From the NCBI RefSeq assembly GCF_018968705.1, contig NZ_CP076668.1, positions 3,979,001 through 4,043,000 on the forward strand: a stretch of DNA of 64,000 bases. The letters run 5' to 3'. Both the position numbers and the translations under genes were made by a program. Source of the stretch: Pseudomonas lijiangensis (GTDB taxonomy: Bacteria; Pseudomonadota; Gammaproteobacteria; Pseudomonadales; Pseudomonadaceae). Shown here piece after piece: positions 49,497 to 58,297 of the stretch. Numbering within the stretch: the stretch's first letter is position 1; each line of letters begins with the position of its first letter. The notes under the pieces are model-generated. The model searched no databases and was not told where the DNA came from. It saw nothing but the letters and a program-made list of their open reading frames with translations.

Positions 49497-52079
49497 TCAG
49501 ACCGTATCGACCTTGAGGGAATGATCCCCCAGCATGCCGTTGATGATCGAAGCCGTGTCCGCGCCACTGGCGACCCAGCCGCCCGCGCCCGTGGTCACCC
49601 CGTAATGCCCGGCCAGATCGATACCCGCCAGATCGATGGTCTGGCTTGCCGCACCGCCGCTGGCACCCACCTCGATGCTCGACACCAGGTTTACCCCGCT
49701 GCCCGACACCTTGAAGTGCAAATAGTCATCCAGCGAATCGCCCACGCCCTGCAATAGCTGCGACAGATCGAGCTTGTCGGCACCAAAGGTGAAATCGACA
49801 ATCCGGTCATGCCCGGTATCCCCCGCCAGCCACATGAAGGTGTCCTGACCTGCGCCGCCGGTCAGTGTGTCGTTACCGGCACCGCCAATCAGCAGATCGT
49901 TGCCATCGCCGCCGTACAGACAGTCGTTTCCGCTCCCAGCCAGCAGCACATCATCGCCATCGGTGCCGATCAGGGCATGCCCCTGCTGATAATCGATACT
50001 GACCGGCGCCACATCGCTGCCGCCATGGGCATCGTTGGCGATGTAACTGCCGTGATAAGTCGGGGTGCTGTCCACCGCGCTGTAATCGATGGTCAGGCCA
50101 ATCTGGTAAGCCAGCCCTTTGTTGACCACGCCCGGATCAGGCTGATGAATCAGGATCAGGCGATAGACATTGTCCTCAGTGGCAGTGATCGTGCCGCTCG
50201 CGTCCAGAGGCTGAAATTCACCGTTGTTGTCCATTTTCCAGGCCAGCCCGATCTGATCGGACAGGTAGCGGGTATCGACGGTCAGGGTTTCTCCGGCCTT
50301 GAGTTCGATATTGAGGATGTCCTGGTGGTTATAGGTATCGATCTGCCAGGCACCCAGGTAACCGTTGAGCAACACGGTCGCGGTCACCGCGCTATTGACG
50401 TAAAAGTCGCTGCGCTGCAAGTCACGCACCTGGTTTTCGACCTTGTCCCGCGTGCCCTTGAAGTCGATAGTGCCGGGCAGGCAGGCGGTGAAATCCGCGC
50501 CAGGCGCACGCCAGCCGGTATGGAAAACCGTCGGCGTCGCGCTCAGCGGATCCCCCTGGGGCGAGCGATCATTGGCCAGCAAGACTGCGCCGGGCACCTC
50601 GATACAGGGTGCCAGAATGTTGGTGATGATGTGGTCGGCCACCGCTTGCGGCCCCTGCCACGCCGGAACCTGAATCGACAGGTCAGCGCCGGACAGATCG
50701 CCGTCGTTGTCGCTGAGCACAAAACCGATCTGCTCGGTCATGGGGCTCCCCACAGCACCCGGCGTGTAGCTGAAAGCGCCGCTGTCCATGTTCACCAGCA
50801 ACGTCCCGCCCGTGCTGCTGAGCAGGGTAAGTTCGTGAGTGACCGGATCGAAACCGACCAGCCTGGAGCCGCCACAACCCGTGTAATCCACAATATGGAT
50901 GCCACTTGGATCATGGAGGTAAGTCACGCCCTCCAGCGTGATGGATTTGACGAACCCGCCATCAGCGCCAAACGCTCCGCCAGTCAGCAGGCTGCCACTG
51001 ACCACACGGCTCGGCTCGACCTCGCAGCCAGGCGGCGGGCACGGCACCGACAGTTCGATATCGGCCGCCATCGGCACATCGTCGATGATGGAAATATCCA
51101 GGTGAGCCGAACCTGAATCACCGTCGCGGTCCGTGGCGATCACCTCAATCTGCTCACCGACACTATTGGCCCCCTCGCCTTCGGGGTGTTCCAGCGAGTC
51201 GAGCAAGGTGTAGCTATAACTGACCACCCCGCTCTGCGGGTCATACCCCGTAATGCTCAGGCTGTTGCCCAGAGCGGTAAGGGCCGTCAGGGGAAAGCCC
51301 ATCACGACACCGGCAACCACCACCTCGATACCGCCGACCGTCAGGGATTGCAGCCCGTCAGGCGCGCTGACCGTGAACGTCCCCTGCTGAGTCAGCTTTC
51401 CGGCATCGGGCTGCGAACCGCCACACAGGTTGGCTTCATTGAAGGTGAGCGCGCTGCACGACACCTGGACGCAATGATCCACGGGGGGCTCGACCGGAGG
51501 GTCGATGGGCGGTTCCACAGGTGGCTCCACGACCGGCGGCTCGGTGATGGGCGGTTCCACAATCGGCGGTATTACCACCGCGCCGGGTGGCTCACTGGCC
51601 ACGCCGCGCAGGAACTCGGCCTGCCCCTCGGGGAACAGCGGCACCAGGGTCAGCCCCTGAGTAGCAAAGCCTGTGACAGGCGTCACTTCTGCGCCCGTTT
51701 CATGGAGTATCACGGCAGTGTGCCCGCCGCCCTCTGCACTGACTGTTTCATCGCCGCCCTGCACAGGCTCCTCGTCCAGCCCCGTGGCCTGCTCGACAGC
51801 CGCCAGCATTCCGAGTGTCGGGGTGATCGGGTCGAGGGTTTCCACATGGGCGGGCTGGCCGTCGAGCAACGCTGGCTCCAGCAACAGACGGCTTTCGCGT
51901 CCCAGCGTCAGCTCACCGCCGCCCTCAAGCTGCACAACAATCGCGCCTGTGGTGCCGGTCTGTAGCCGCTCACCTGCAAACACTCGATCGCCTTCACTCA
52001 ACATCCGCTGAGTACCACTGCTCGACACTGCTACAACATCGCCCACCGCTTGTCGTACCGTACCGATCACCCTGGCCAT
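49497..52079 (-). CDS. LapA-like RTX adhesin, small, with retention module and T1SS signal
   Basis: I start at MARVIGTVRQAVGDVVAVSS (860 aa), preceded by AAAGGGAGGGAAT. Residues 1-140 are a LapA-type retention module ending GAEVTPVTGFATQGL. A PP-x-repeat hinge follows at about 168-200 (nt 51480-51580). Then come bacterial Ig/VCBS-like domains (about 205-650), RTX nonapeptides (GSGNDCLYGGDGNDLLIGGA) and a type I secretion C-terminal signal. The retention module should jam it in the TolC-like pore. At the usual LapG cleavage position no AAG di-alanine is found (ETVSAEGG instead). Nine cysteines are unusual for such secreted adhesins. Confidence 0.9.
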   Translation of the reverse strand: MARVIGTVRQAVGDVVAVSSSGTQRMLSEGDRVFAGERLQTGTTGAIVVQLEGGGELTLGRESRLLLEPALLDGQPAHVETLDPITPTLGMLAAVEQATGLDEEPVQGGDETVSAEGGGHTAVILHETGAEVTPVTGFATQGLTLVPLFPEGQAEFLRGVASEPPGAVVIPPIVEPPITEPPVVEPPVEPPIDPPVEPPVDHCVQVSCSALTFNEANLCGGSQPDAGKLTQQGTFTVSAPDGLQSLTVGGIEVVVAGVVMGFPLTALTALGNSLSITGYDPQSGVVSYSYTLLDSLEHPEGEGANSVGEQIEVIATDRDGDSGSAHLDISIIDDVPMAADIELSVPCPPPGCEVEPSRVVSGSLLTGGAFGADGGFVKSITLEGVTYLHDPSGIHIVDYTGCGGSRLVGFDPVTHELTLLSSTGGTLLVNMDSGAFSYTPGAVGSPMTEQIGFVLSDNDGDLSGADLSIQVPAWQGPQAVADHIITNILAPCIEVPGAVLLANDRSPQGDPLSATPTVFHTGWRAPGADFTACLPGTIDFKGTRDKVENQVRDLQRSDFYVNSAVTATVLLNGYLGAWQIDTYNHQDILNIELKAGETLTVDTRYLSDQIGLAWKMDNNGEFQPLDASGTITATEDNVYRLILIHQPDPGVVNKGLAYQIGLTIDYSAVDSTPTYHGSYIANDAHGGSDVAPVSIDYQQGHALIGTDGDDVLLAGSGNDCLYGGDGNDLLIGGAGNDTLTGGAGQDTFMWLAGDTGHDRIVDFTFGADKLDLSQLLQGVGDSLDDYLHFKVSGSGVNLVSSIEVGASGGAASQTIDLAGIDLAGHYGVTTGAGGWVASGADTASIINGMLGDHSLKVDTV

Positions 52080-52498
52080 ATTCCCTCCCTTTTTCGTAAC
52101 GATCGAGCCCGAGAACCCTCGGACCTGCTCTTGAATTGGCTCGCCCCTGCAACAGATAAAACCCCGACAACCTTTTCGCGACAAAAAATCGTCACCTGAT
52201 CAATCTGTTGTTTTCACATGCAATTTCATGCGCTTCACATGCCGACATAATTCCGTCGAAAGCCAAAAAATCTAAAAAATCGCATTTAAGTGGCTGAATA
52301 AAAGGGCCTGACAAAAACAACCATCGTCGCAATTCGGAAAACTGCATAAGTTTTTTTCGGCATAAGGCATATGAAATAAACGTCTGAGCTTTCTCAAAAG
52401 TTGTTCTTAGCTGTGTTGTTACAAGCCTGACACGGCTGACTGCACGAAAAAGTCATTTTATTGACCCGCGGAACACTTTTACGAAGGGAGACGTATTC
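52080..52498. promoter_or_regulatory. Divergent AT-rich regulatory region of the adhesin and its secretion operon
   Basis: The 419-bp gap has no gene and is far more AT-rich than its flanks. It must carry the promoters of both the adhesin (leftward) and the tolC-lapB-lapC operon (rightward). Besides the FleQ-like box, I see a GTCACCTGATCAAT half-match near 52191 and homopolymer A/T tracts, which suggest H-NS-like (MvaT) binding. Confidence 0.6.
52452..52465. promoter_or_regulatory. FleQ-box-like palindrome upstream of the T1SS operon
   Basis: GTCATTTTATTGAC has the form GTCA-N6-TGAC with an AT-rich middle. It matches the published FleQ box (GTCAATAAATTGAC) at 12 of 14 positions by my reading. 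FleQ is the c-di-GMP-responsive regulator of adhesin and exopolysaccharide genes in Pseudomonas. The box ends 33 bp before the tolC-like ATG. Confidence 0.6.
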
Positions 52499-53854
52499 AT
52501 GCGCGATTTGACCCCGCTTTACAGCGCCGTCGTGCTTGCGGTGGCCTGTGCGCAAGCGCAAGCCATTACATTGACCGAAGCGATCCAGAACACCCTGGAC
52601 CATCACCCGGAAATCCAGGCCAGCAAGAACGAAAGACTGTCTGCCGGTGAAGAACTGAACGTTGCCAAAGGCGGCTACCTGCCCACCGTGGATGTGGTGG
52701 CCACCTACGGACGGCAGAAGACCGACAGCCCCAGCACACGCGCCCTCTATGGCCATGACTCGCAGATCCTCAATTACACCCAGTCCGAACTGCGCCTGCG
52801 CCAGTTGCTGTTCGACGGCTTCAACACCCCCAACGAAGTGGGCCGCACCCAGGCGGTGGTCAACTCCCGTGCCTATTACGTCCAAGGCACTTCACAGAGC
52901 CTGGCCCTGCGCGCCATCGAGGTTTATCTCGACGTGCTCAAGTGCCGTGAATTGCTGACCCTGGCCCGCAACAACCTGCAGGCGCACTTGCGCATCAATG
53001 ACCAGATCACCCTGCGCAGCGAACGTGGCGTGGGCAGCGCAGCGGATCGCGAGCAGTCCCTGGCTCGCCGGGCGCTGGCGCAGAACAACTTCCATACCGC
53101 TCAGGTGGAACTGGCGGATGCCGAAGCCAGCTTTGCCAGTGCCGTGGGCCGCCTGCCGGACGAACTGGAAACCCCGCCGTCCATCAAGGGCGAGGTCCCG
53201 CTGAGCCTGTCCGATGCCCAGCAGAGCATGCTGCTCAACAACCCTTATCTGAAATCGGCACAGGCCGATGTGCAGGCCGCCGAGAAACAGTATGAAAGCT
53301 CGAAAGCGCCCTTCTACCCGCGCTTCGATGCGGAACTGGCTGTGGGCGCCAATGACAACCTGCAAGGCGAGGAAGGCCACGACAAGGAATGGCGGGCCGC
53401 CGTGGTGATGAATTACAACCTGTTCAACGGCAACCGGGACAAGTCGCGCCTGCGCTCCAACGCCTACAAGACCGGCCAGGCCCTGGACATCCGCAACAAC
53501 GCCTTGCGCATGCTCAACGAAAACATGTCGCTGGCCTGGAACGCCATGGACAACGCCCGCCTGCAAACCCCGATTGCCCGAGACTACGTGACCTCCACCA
53601 CCCGCGTGCGTGCCGCGTACCAGGACCAGTTCGGCCTGGGCCAACGCACCCTGCTCGACCTGCTGGACAGCGAAAACGAGCTGTACAACGCCAGCCGCCG
53701 CTACACCGAAGTGCGTTACACCGAAGAACTGGCCATGTACCGCGTACTGGCCAGCGAAGGAGAACTGCTGCGCAAACAGCGCGTGGTGCTGCCAGCCGAA
53801 GCGGTGGCGCTGAACGAAGTGGAAAACCAGGCGCGCTTGCCGTCGCTGAAATAA
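52499..53854 (+). CDS. TolC family outer-membrane protein (LapE/AggA type)
   Basis: This 451-residue protein has a signal peptide ending AQAQA and the TolC repeat pattern: ITLTEAIQNTLDHHPEIQASK near the start, and a second half with QFGLGQRTLLDLLDSENELYNA. AGGAGGG-like GAAGGGAG lies before the ATG. It forms the outer-membrane exit duct of the type I system, and by the LapA model holds the adhesin by its retention module. Confidence 0.93.
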   Translation: MRDLTPLYSAVVLAVACAQAQAITLTEAIQNTLDHHPEIQASKNERLSAGEELNVAKGGYLPTVDVVATYGRQKTDSPSTRALYGHDSQILNYTQSELRLRQLLFDGFNTPNEVGRTQAVVNSRAYYVQGTSQSLALRAIEVYLDVLKCRELLTLARNNLQAHLRINDQITLRSERGVGSAADREQSLARRALAQNNFHTAQVELADAEASFASAVGRLPDELETPPSIKGEVPLSLSDAQQSMLLNNPYLKSAQADVQAAEKQYESSKAPFYPRFDAELAVGANDNLQGEEGHDKEWRAAVVMNYNLFNGNRDKSRLRSNAYKTGQALDIRNNALRMLNENMSLAWNAMDNARLQTPIARDYVTSTTRVRAAYQDQFGLGQRTLLDLLDSENELYNASRRYTEVRYTEELAMYRVLASEGELLRKQRVVLPAEAVALNEVENQARLPSLK

Positions 53855-53888
53855 ATAAAACCACTCCAGATTAAAGCCGACCCGTTTT

Positions 53889-53976
53889 GTGGGAGGCAGC
53901 TTGCTGGCGAAAAGGCCTGTGAACCGGCAGATATTCTGCGTCTGTACGCTGAAGTCGCCAGCAAGCTGCCTCCCAC
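53889..53976. repeat. REPIN-like palindromic doublet, family A copy 3
   Basis: It has the same arms and almost the same interior (CCGGCAGATATTCTGCGTC) as the copy at 11318-11406. It sits inside the presumed operon, between the tolC-like gene and lapB, where its hairpin may tune relative expression. Confidence 0.9.
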
Positions 53977-54009
53977 ACGTTAAATCATCTGTTCTATGGG
54001 AGCTCCCCT

Positions 54010-56166
54010 GTGAATCGTATGGAACTGTCCGCCGCCCTCGACCCTGTGCCGAACGACGACGATCCCTTGCTCGATGGCCTGCTGATCCTCTGCAACCTGC
54101 ATGGCTGCACCACCAGCCGTGCCAGTCTGAGTTCCGGGTTGCCGCTGGCCCGGCAGCGCTTGAGCACTGCGCAACTGCCTCGGGCCGCCGCCAATGCCGG
54201 ATTGCAGGCTCGCTGGCTGCGACGTGAACTGAACGCCATCGACAGCCTGAACCTGCCAGTCCTGCTGTTGCTCGACCACCAGCGCTGCGCCGTCCTGAGC
54301 CGCTGGGGCGATGACGGACAAGCGCTGATCCTGCCCAGCGAAAACGAAGGCGGCGAGCAGTGGATCAGCCGGGAAGAACTGGCCCGTCATTACACCGGCC
54401 AAGCCCTGTTCGCACGCCCGCTGCATGAGCTGGAGCAACTGCGCGCCCCGCTGCTGCCGAGGGTCAAGACCTGGTTTCGCGACACCCTTAAACTGTCTCG
54501 CGGGCTCTACGGCGATGCGATTCTTGCCAGCCTGTTGATCAACCTGCTGGGCCTGATGGTGCCGCTGTTCGTCATGCAGACCTACGATCGCGTCGTGCCC
54601 AATCAGGCAACCGCCACCTTGTGGGTGCTGGCAATCGGGCTGCTGATCGGCACCCTGTTCGAGCTGGGATTAAGGCTGATTCGCGCCCGCTTGCTGGATC
54701 AGGCCGGCAGCAAGACCGACCTGATCCTGTCCGCGACCCTGTTTGAACGCATCATCGGCATGCACCTGCAAAACCGCCCGGCCACGGTGGGTGGCTTTGC
54801 CCAGAGCATTCATGACTTTCAGGGGCTTCGGGAGTTTCTGACCGCCGTCACCCTCACCAGCCTGATCGACCTGCCCTTCGCGCTGCTGATGCTCGGCGTC
54901 ATCGGCCTGCTGGGCGGCTGGCTGGTGCTGATCCCGATGATCGCCTTCCCGCTGACCGTCGCCCTTGCCTGGACAATCCAGGTTTTGTTACGCGACACCG
55001 TACAAAAAAGCCTGAGCCTGGGCGCAGCGCGGCAGGCCTTGCTGGTAGAAACCCTCGGCGGCCTGGAAACCCTCAAGGCCTGCAATGCCGAAGGCGAACG
55101 CCAGCATCAGTGGGAAAGTACCCACGGCACCCTCACCCGCCTGGACAACCACGCTCGCCACCTGGCCGCACTGGCCAGCAACAGCACTCTGTTCATCCAG
55201 CAGTTCTGCGGCATGGCGACCATCGTCGCCGGGGTCTACAGCATCATCGCCGGCAACCTGAGCGTCGGCGCGCTGGTGGCCACCTACATGCTGGGCAGCC
55301 GCGTGCTGGCACCGCTGGGTCAGATCGCCGGGCTGATCACCCGCTATCAACAAGCGCAACTGACTATGAAAAGCACCGACACCCTGATGGCCTTGCCTCA
55401 GGAACGAGACACCCACCAGCGACCGCTGCAATGCCCGCCCCTCAAGGGTGCGGTGACTGCCAGCAACGTCAGCTTCGCCTATGGCCAGCAAGGCGCAGCG
55501 GCACTGCACGGCATCAGCTTCAGTGTCGAACCGGGCGAGCGGATCGGCATCATCGGTCGCAGCGGCTCGGGCAAAAGCACCTTGGCGCGGCTGCTGATGG
55601 GCTTCTATACCCCCGACGAAGGCCAGTTGCTGCTGGACAGCCTCGACCTGCGGCAACTGGAAATCACCGCCCTGCGCCAACAGATCGGCTACGTCGCCCA
55701 TGACATGCCGCTGCTGGCCGGCAGCCTGCGCGACAACCTGACCCTTGGCGCTCGTCACACCAGCGACGCCCGCATGCTGGAAGTCGCACGTCTTACCGGC
55801 ATCGACGAACTGGCCCTCAAGCATCCCCAAGGGTTCGATCGCCCCGTGGGCGAGCGCGGCCAGTTGCTGTCCGGTGGTCAGCGTCAGGCCGTGTTGCTGG
55901 CCCGGGCGCTGTTGCGCGACCCGCCGATCATGCTGCTGGACGAACCCACCAGCCACATGGACAACGTCAGCGAAGACATCCTGCGCCAGCACCTGCATCA
56001 ACTGATGCCCGGCAAAACCCTGCTGCTGGTCACCCACCGCATGTCGATGCTGAGCCTGGTGGACCGGCTGCTGGTTCTGGACAACGGCAAGCTGGTGGCC
56101 GACGGCCCCAAGGCGGCTGTGATCGAAGCGCTGCGCAAGGGCCAGGTCGGCCAAGCACCTGTTTGA
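54010..56166 (+). CDS. lapB: Type I secretion ABC transporter (LapB type)
   Basis: The start is a GTG at 54010 (718 aa), with GGGAG 7 bp upstream; an ATG three codons on is too far from it. An N-terminal C39-like domain (about 1-135) without the peptidase Cys at its expected place precedes six helices (about 165-440). Walker A GRSGSGKSTL (about 515), signature LLSGGQRQAVLLARALL (about 620) and Walker B IMLLDEPTSHMD follow. It exports the adhesin with the LapC-like and TolC-like partners. Confidence 0.93.
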   Translation: MNRMELSAALDPVPNDDDPLLDGLLILCNLHGCTTSRASLSSGLPLARQRLSTAQLPRAAANAGLQARWLRRELNAIDSLNLPVLLLLDHQRCAVLSRWGDDGQALILPSENEGGEQWISREELARHYTGQALFARPLHELEQLRAPLLPRVKTWFRDTLKLSRGLYGDAILASLLINLLGLMVPLFVMQTYDRVVPNQATATLWVLAIGLLIGTLFELGLRLIRARLLDQAGSKTDLILSATLFERIIGMHLQNRPATVGGFAQSIHDFQGLREFLTAVTLTSLIDLPFALLMLGVIGLLGGWLVLIPMIAFPLTVALAWTIQVLLRDTVQKSLSLGAARQALLVETLGGLETLKACNAEGERQHQWESTHGTLTRLDNHARHLAALASNSTLFIQQFCGMATIVAGVYSIIAGNLSVGALVATYMLGSRVLAPLGQIAGLITRYQQAQLTMKSTDTLMALPQERDTHQRPLQCPPLKGAVTASNVSFAYGQQGAAALHGISFSVEPGERIGIIGRSGSGKSTLARLLMGFYTPDEGQLLLDSLDLRQLEITALRQQIGYVAHDMPLLAGSLRDNLTLGARHTSDARMLEVARLTGIDELALKHPQGFDRPVGERGQLLSGGQRQAVLLARALLRDPPIMLLDEPTSHMDNVSEDILRQHLHQLMPGKTLLLVTHRMSMLSLVDRLLVLDNGKLVADGPKAAVIEALRKGQVGQAPV

Positions 56167-56177
56167 GGAGCCTTATC

Positions 56178-57518
56178 ATGTCAGTCACCTACGGATTGCG
56201 CCGCCGCTTCAAGCCAGAACTCGCCTTCATGAGCGAACGCAACAGCGCCCTGCAGCAAGATTCATCAGACTCACAACGCCTCACGGTCTGGGTCGCCACG
56301 GCGCTGATCCTGACCGCGCTGATCTGGGCAAACTATGCCGTGCTGCAGGAAGTCACCACCGGCGAAGGCAAGGCCATTCCGTCCAGCAAGGTTCAGGTGA
56401 TCCAGAATCTGGAAGGCGGCATCGTCACCGAGATCTTCGTGCGCGAAGGCCAGGTAGTGAACAAGGGCGATACCCTGCTGCGCCTGGACGACACCCGCTT
56501 TCTGTCCAACCGGGGCGAAAGCGAAGTCGACCGCCTGACCCTCACCGCCCAGGTCGAACGCCTGGCCGCCGAAGCCGAAGGACGGCCCTTGCTGCTGCCC
56601 CAGGAACTGCTCGACAAAGCCCCGCAAGTCGCCGCCGATGAACGTGCGCTGCATGAGTCCCGTCAGAGGCGTCTGGACGGAGAACAACGCACCCTCAACG
56701 AACAACTCAGGCAAAAAACCCAGGAACTGGCCGAATTTCGCTCCCGCCAGGAACAGTTCCGCAACAGCCTTGCACTGGTGCAGCAGGAACTGGACATGTC
56801 GATCCCGCTGGTAGGCTCAGGCGCCGTCTCGCCCGTGGAAATCCTGCGCCTCAAACGCAACGCCGTGGAAATGCGCGGCTCGATGAACGCCAACACCCTG
56901 GCCATCCCCCGCGCCGAAGCCGCCATCAACGAAATCAAAAGCAGAATCCAGGAATCGGAACTGACCTTCCGCAGCGAAGCCTCCCGCGAACTCAACGAAA
57001 AACGCTCCGACCTCGCCAAAATCAGCGCCAACCGCATCGCCATCGACGACCGCATGACCCGCACCACCGTCACCTCCCCGGTACACGGCATCGTCAAGAC
57101 CCTCAAGGTCAACACTATCGGCGGCGTCGTCCAGCCCGGCAGCGACCTGCTGGAAATCGTCCCGCTGGAAGACAACCTGCTGATCGAAGCCAAGGTTCGT
57201 CCGCAGGATGTTGCCTTCCTGCATCCGGGGCAAAAAGCGATGGTCAAATTCAGCGCGTATGACTACACGATTTATGGCGGGTTGCCGGCGCGGCTGGAGA
57301 TGATTGGCGCGGATACGGTCACGGATGACAAGGGGAACAGTTTTTATCTGATACAGGTACGGACGGATAGAAATCATCTGGGTGAGGATGAGCGGCCGCT
57401 GCTGATTATTCCGGGGATGGTGGCGACGGTGGATATCATTACCGGGGAGAAGAGCGTGATGGATTATTTGTTGAAGCCGGTGTTGAAGGGGGAGAGTGAG
57501 GCGTTGAGGGAGAGGTAA
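56178..57518 (+). CDS. lapC: HlyD family membrane fusion protein (LapC type)
   Basis: The ATG at 56178 (MSVTYGLRRRFKPEL, 446 aa) follows GAGGAG at 7 bp. One membrane helix (about 38-56) is followed by the biotinyl-like VIQNLEGGIVTEIFVREGQVV, a long coiled coil (about 120-270) and the C-terminal beta-barrel ending in VDIITGEKSVMDYLLKPV. It bridges LapB and the TolC-like duct in the periplasm. The last 200 bp show a drop in GC, marking the border with the accessory region. Confidence 0.93.
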   Translation: MSVTYGLRRRFKPELAFMSERNSALQQDSSDSQRLTVWVATALILTALIWANYAVLQEVTTGEGKAIPSSKVQVIQNLEGGIVTEIFVREGQVVNKGDTLLRLDDTRFLSNRGESEVDRLTLTAQVERLAAEAEGRPLLLPQELLDKAPQVAADERALHESRQRRLDGEQRTLNEQLRQKTQELAEFRSRQEQFRNSLALVQQELDMSIPLVGSGAVSPVEILRLKRNAVEMRGSMNANTLAIPRAEAAINEIKSRIQESELTFRSEASRELNEKRSDLAKISANRIAIDDRMTRTTVTSPVHGIVKTLKVNTIGGVVQPGSDLLEIVPLEDNLLIEAKVRPQDVAFLHPGQKAMVKFSAYDYTIYGGLPARLEMIGADTVTDDKGNSFYLIQVRTDRNHLGEDERPLLIIPGMVATVDIITGEKSVMDYLLKPVLKGESEALRER

Positions 57519-57844
57519 TTGAGAGAGAGCTTGTGAGAGAGAGATGGTTGAGTAATCACTATAATCAATCGCGCAGGAAAACTCATTTATTAGTCCATCA
57601 GATTTTATCACAAATATACTGTATACAAACACAGCAATTTTCCGAACATAAAAAATTGCGACCGATATAGCCATTTTCTGCTTGTGGCAGATTGGTATTA
57701 TGAGATAAATTCGGTCGAAATATTTGACACAAACGCATGCATGAGGACTTCTTTGCTTAATTAGCAAAAATTTTGACGCACGCATAAAGCCTGCCTAGAA
57801 CAATCCGATTAAAACTCTGAATTCCAGTTATCAAAGGTATAGCT
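57519..57844. other. AT-rich spacer at the start of the accessory region
   Basis: This 326-bp stretch has no convincing gene. GC content falls sharply from lapC onward. No tRNA, direct repeat or integrase site was recognised. It holds the candidate promoter of the four-gene cassette. Confidence 0.6.
57773..57801 (+). promoter_or_regulatory. Candidate promoter of the four-gene cassette
   Basis: TTGACG (57773-57778) and TAGAAC (57796-57801) are 17 bp apart; the -10 matches consensus at four of six positions. The start would be about 37 nt before the first gene. Confidence 0.4.
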
Positions 57845-58297
57845 ATGTCCAATGCAAAGGCATGCATCGTATTTACGATCGGGCTTGAAAAAAAAGTGCC
57901 GCCAATTTCTACACAGCTCGCAGATGAAGGCTTTAACGTGTGTACGGCGGCGGCCGACCAAGAGATAGTAGAAGCAGCACAATCCAGAAGTCTCAGCGTT
58001 CCTGAAGTGGTTAAAAGCTGCATCGATAATGCAGAAATCTGTATATTCCTTATACCCAAAGAGGAATCTGAGGGCACAATGACTGCTGCTGGCTATGCTG
58101 GTAGTTTGGGAAAGAAGATCATCGCAGTCGTTGAAGATATCAACTCTCTCCCCCAGACCTTCGATGACCTAGCTACCTCCGTTGTATGCATAGGCAGTCC
58201 CCAGCTTCCTGATGCTCTCAAAGGCAAATCAGTATGGGAAAGTCCAAACGGATCCGAGGCTGGGAAACGCAAAATAGACAGGGTCCGATGCCAATGA
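57845..58297 (+). CDS. Small Rossmannoid protein, deoxyribosyltransferase/TIR-like
   Basis: This 150-residue protein has a five-strand alternating pattern: ACIVFTIG, FNVCTA, EICIFLIPKE, KKIIAVVED and SVVCIGS. The segment EGTMTAAGYAGSLGK lies where nucleoside 2-deoxyribosyltransferases have D-x-GT-x-x-E-x-GYA-x-x-LGK. The layout fits the DRT/TIR-like superfamily, but the catalytic Glu position is Ala, so activity is uncertain; it may only bind nucleotides. Start ATG follows AAAGG. It overlaps the next gene by 4 bp (ATGA). Composition is AT-rich compared with the left part of the window. Assignment is by fold pattern only. Confidence 0.55.
   Translation: MSNAKACIVFTIGLEKKVPPISTQLADEGFNVCTAAADQEIVEAAQSRSLSVPEVVKSCIDNAEICIFLIPKEESEGTMTAAGYAGSLGKKIIAVVEDINSLPQTFDDLATSVVCIGSPQLPDALKGKSVWESPNGSEAGKRKIDRVRCQ

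Noticed and set aside
54988..56154. A 388-codon open frame antisense to lapB
   Set aside because: It overlaps the ATP-binding domain of lapB entirely, is Gln/His-rich as expected from antisense GC-rich codons, and has no recognisable domain.
57519..57844. tRNA or attachment site at the accessory-region border
   Set aside because: No cloverleaf, CCA-end or direct repeat could be found in this stretch.
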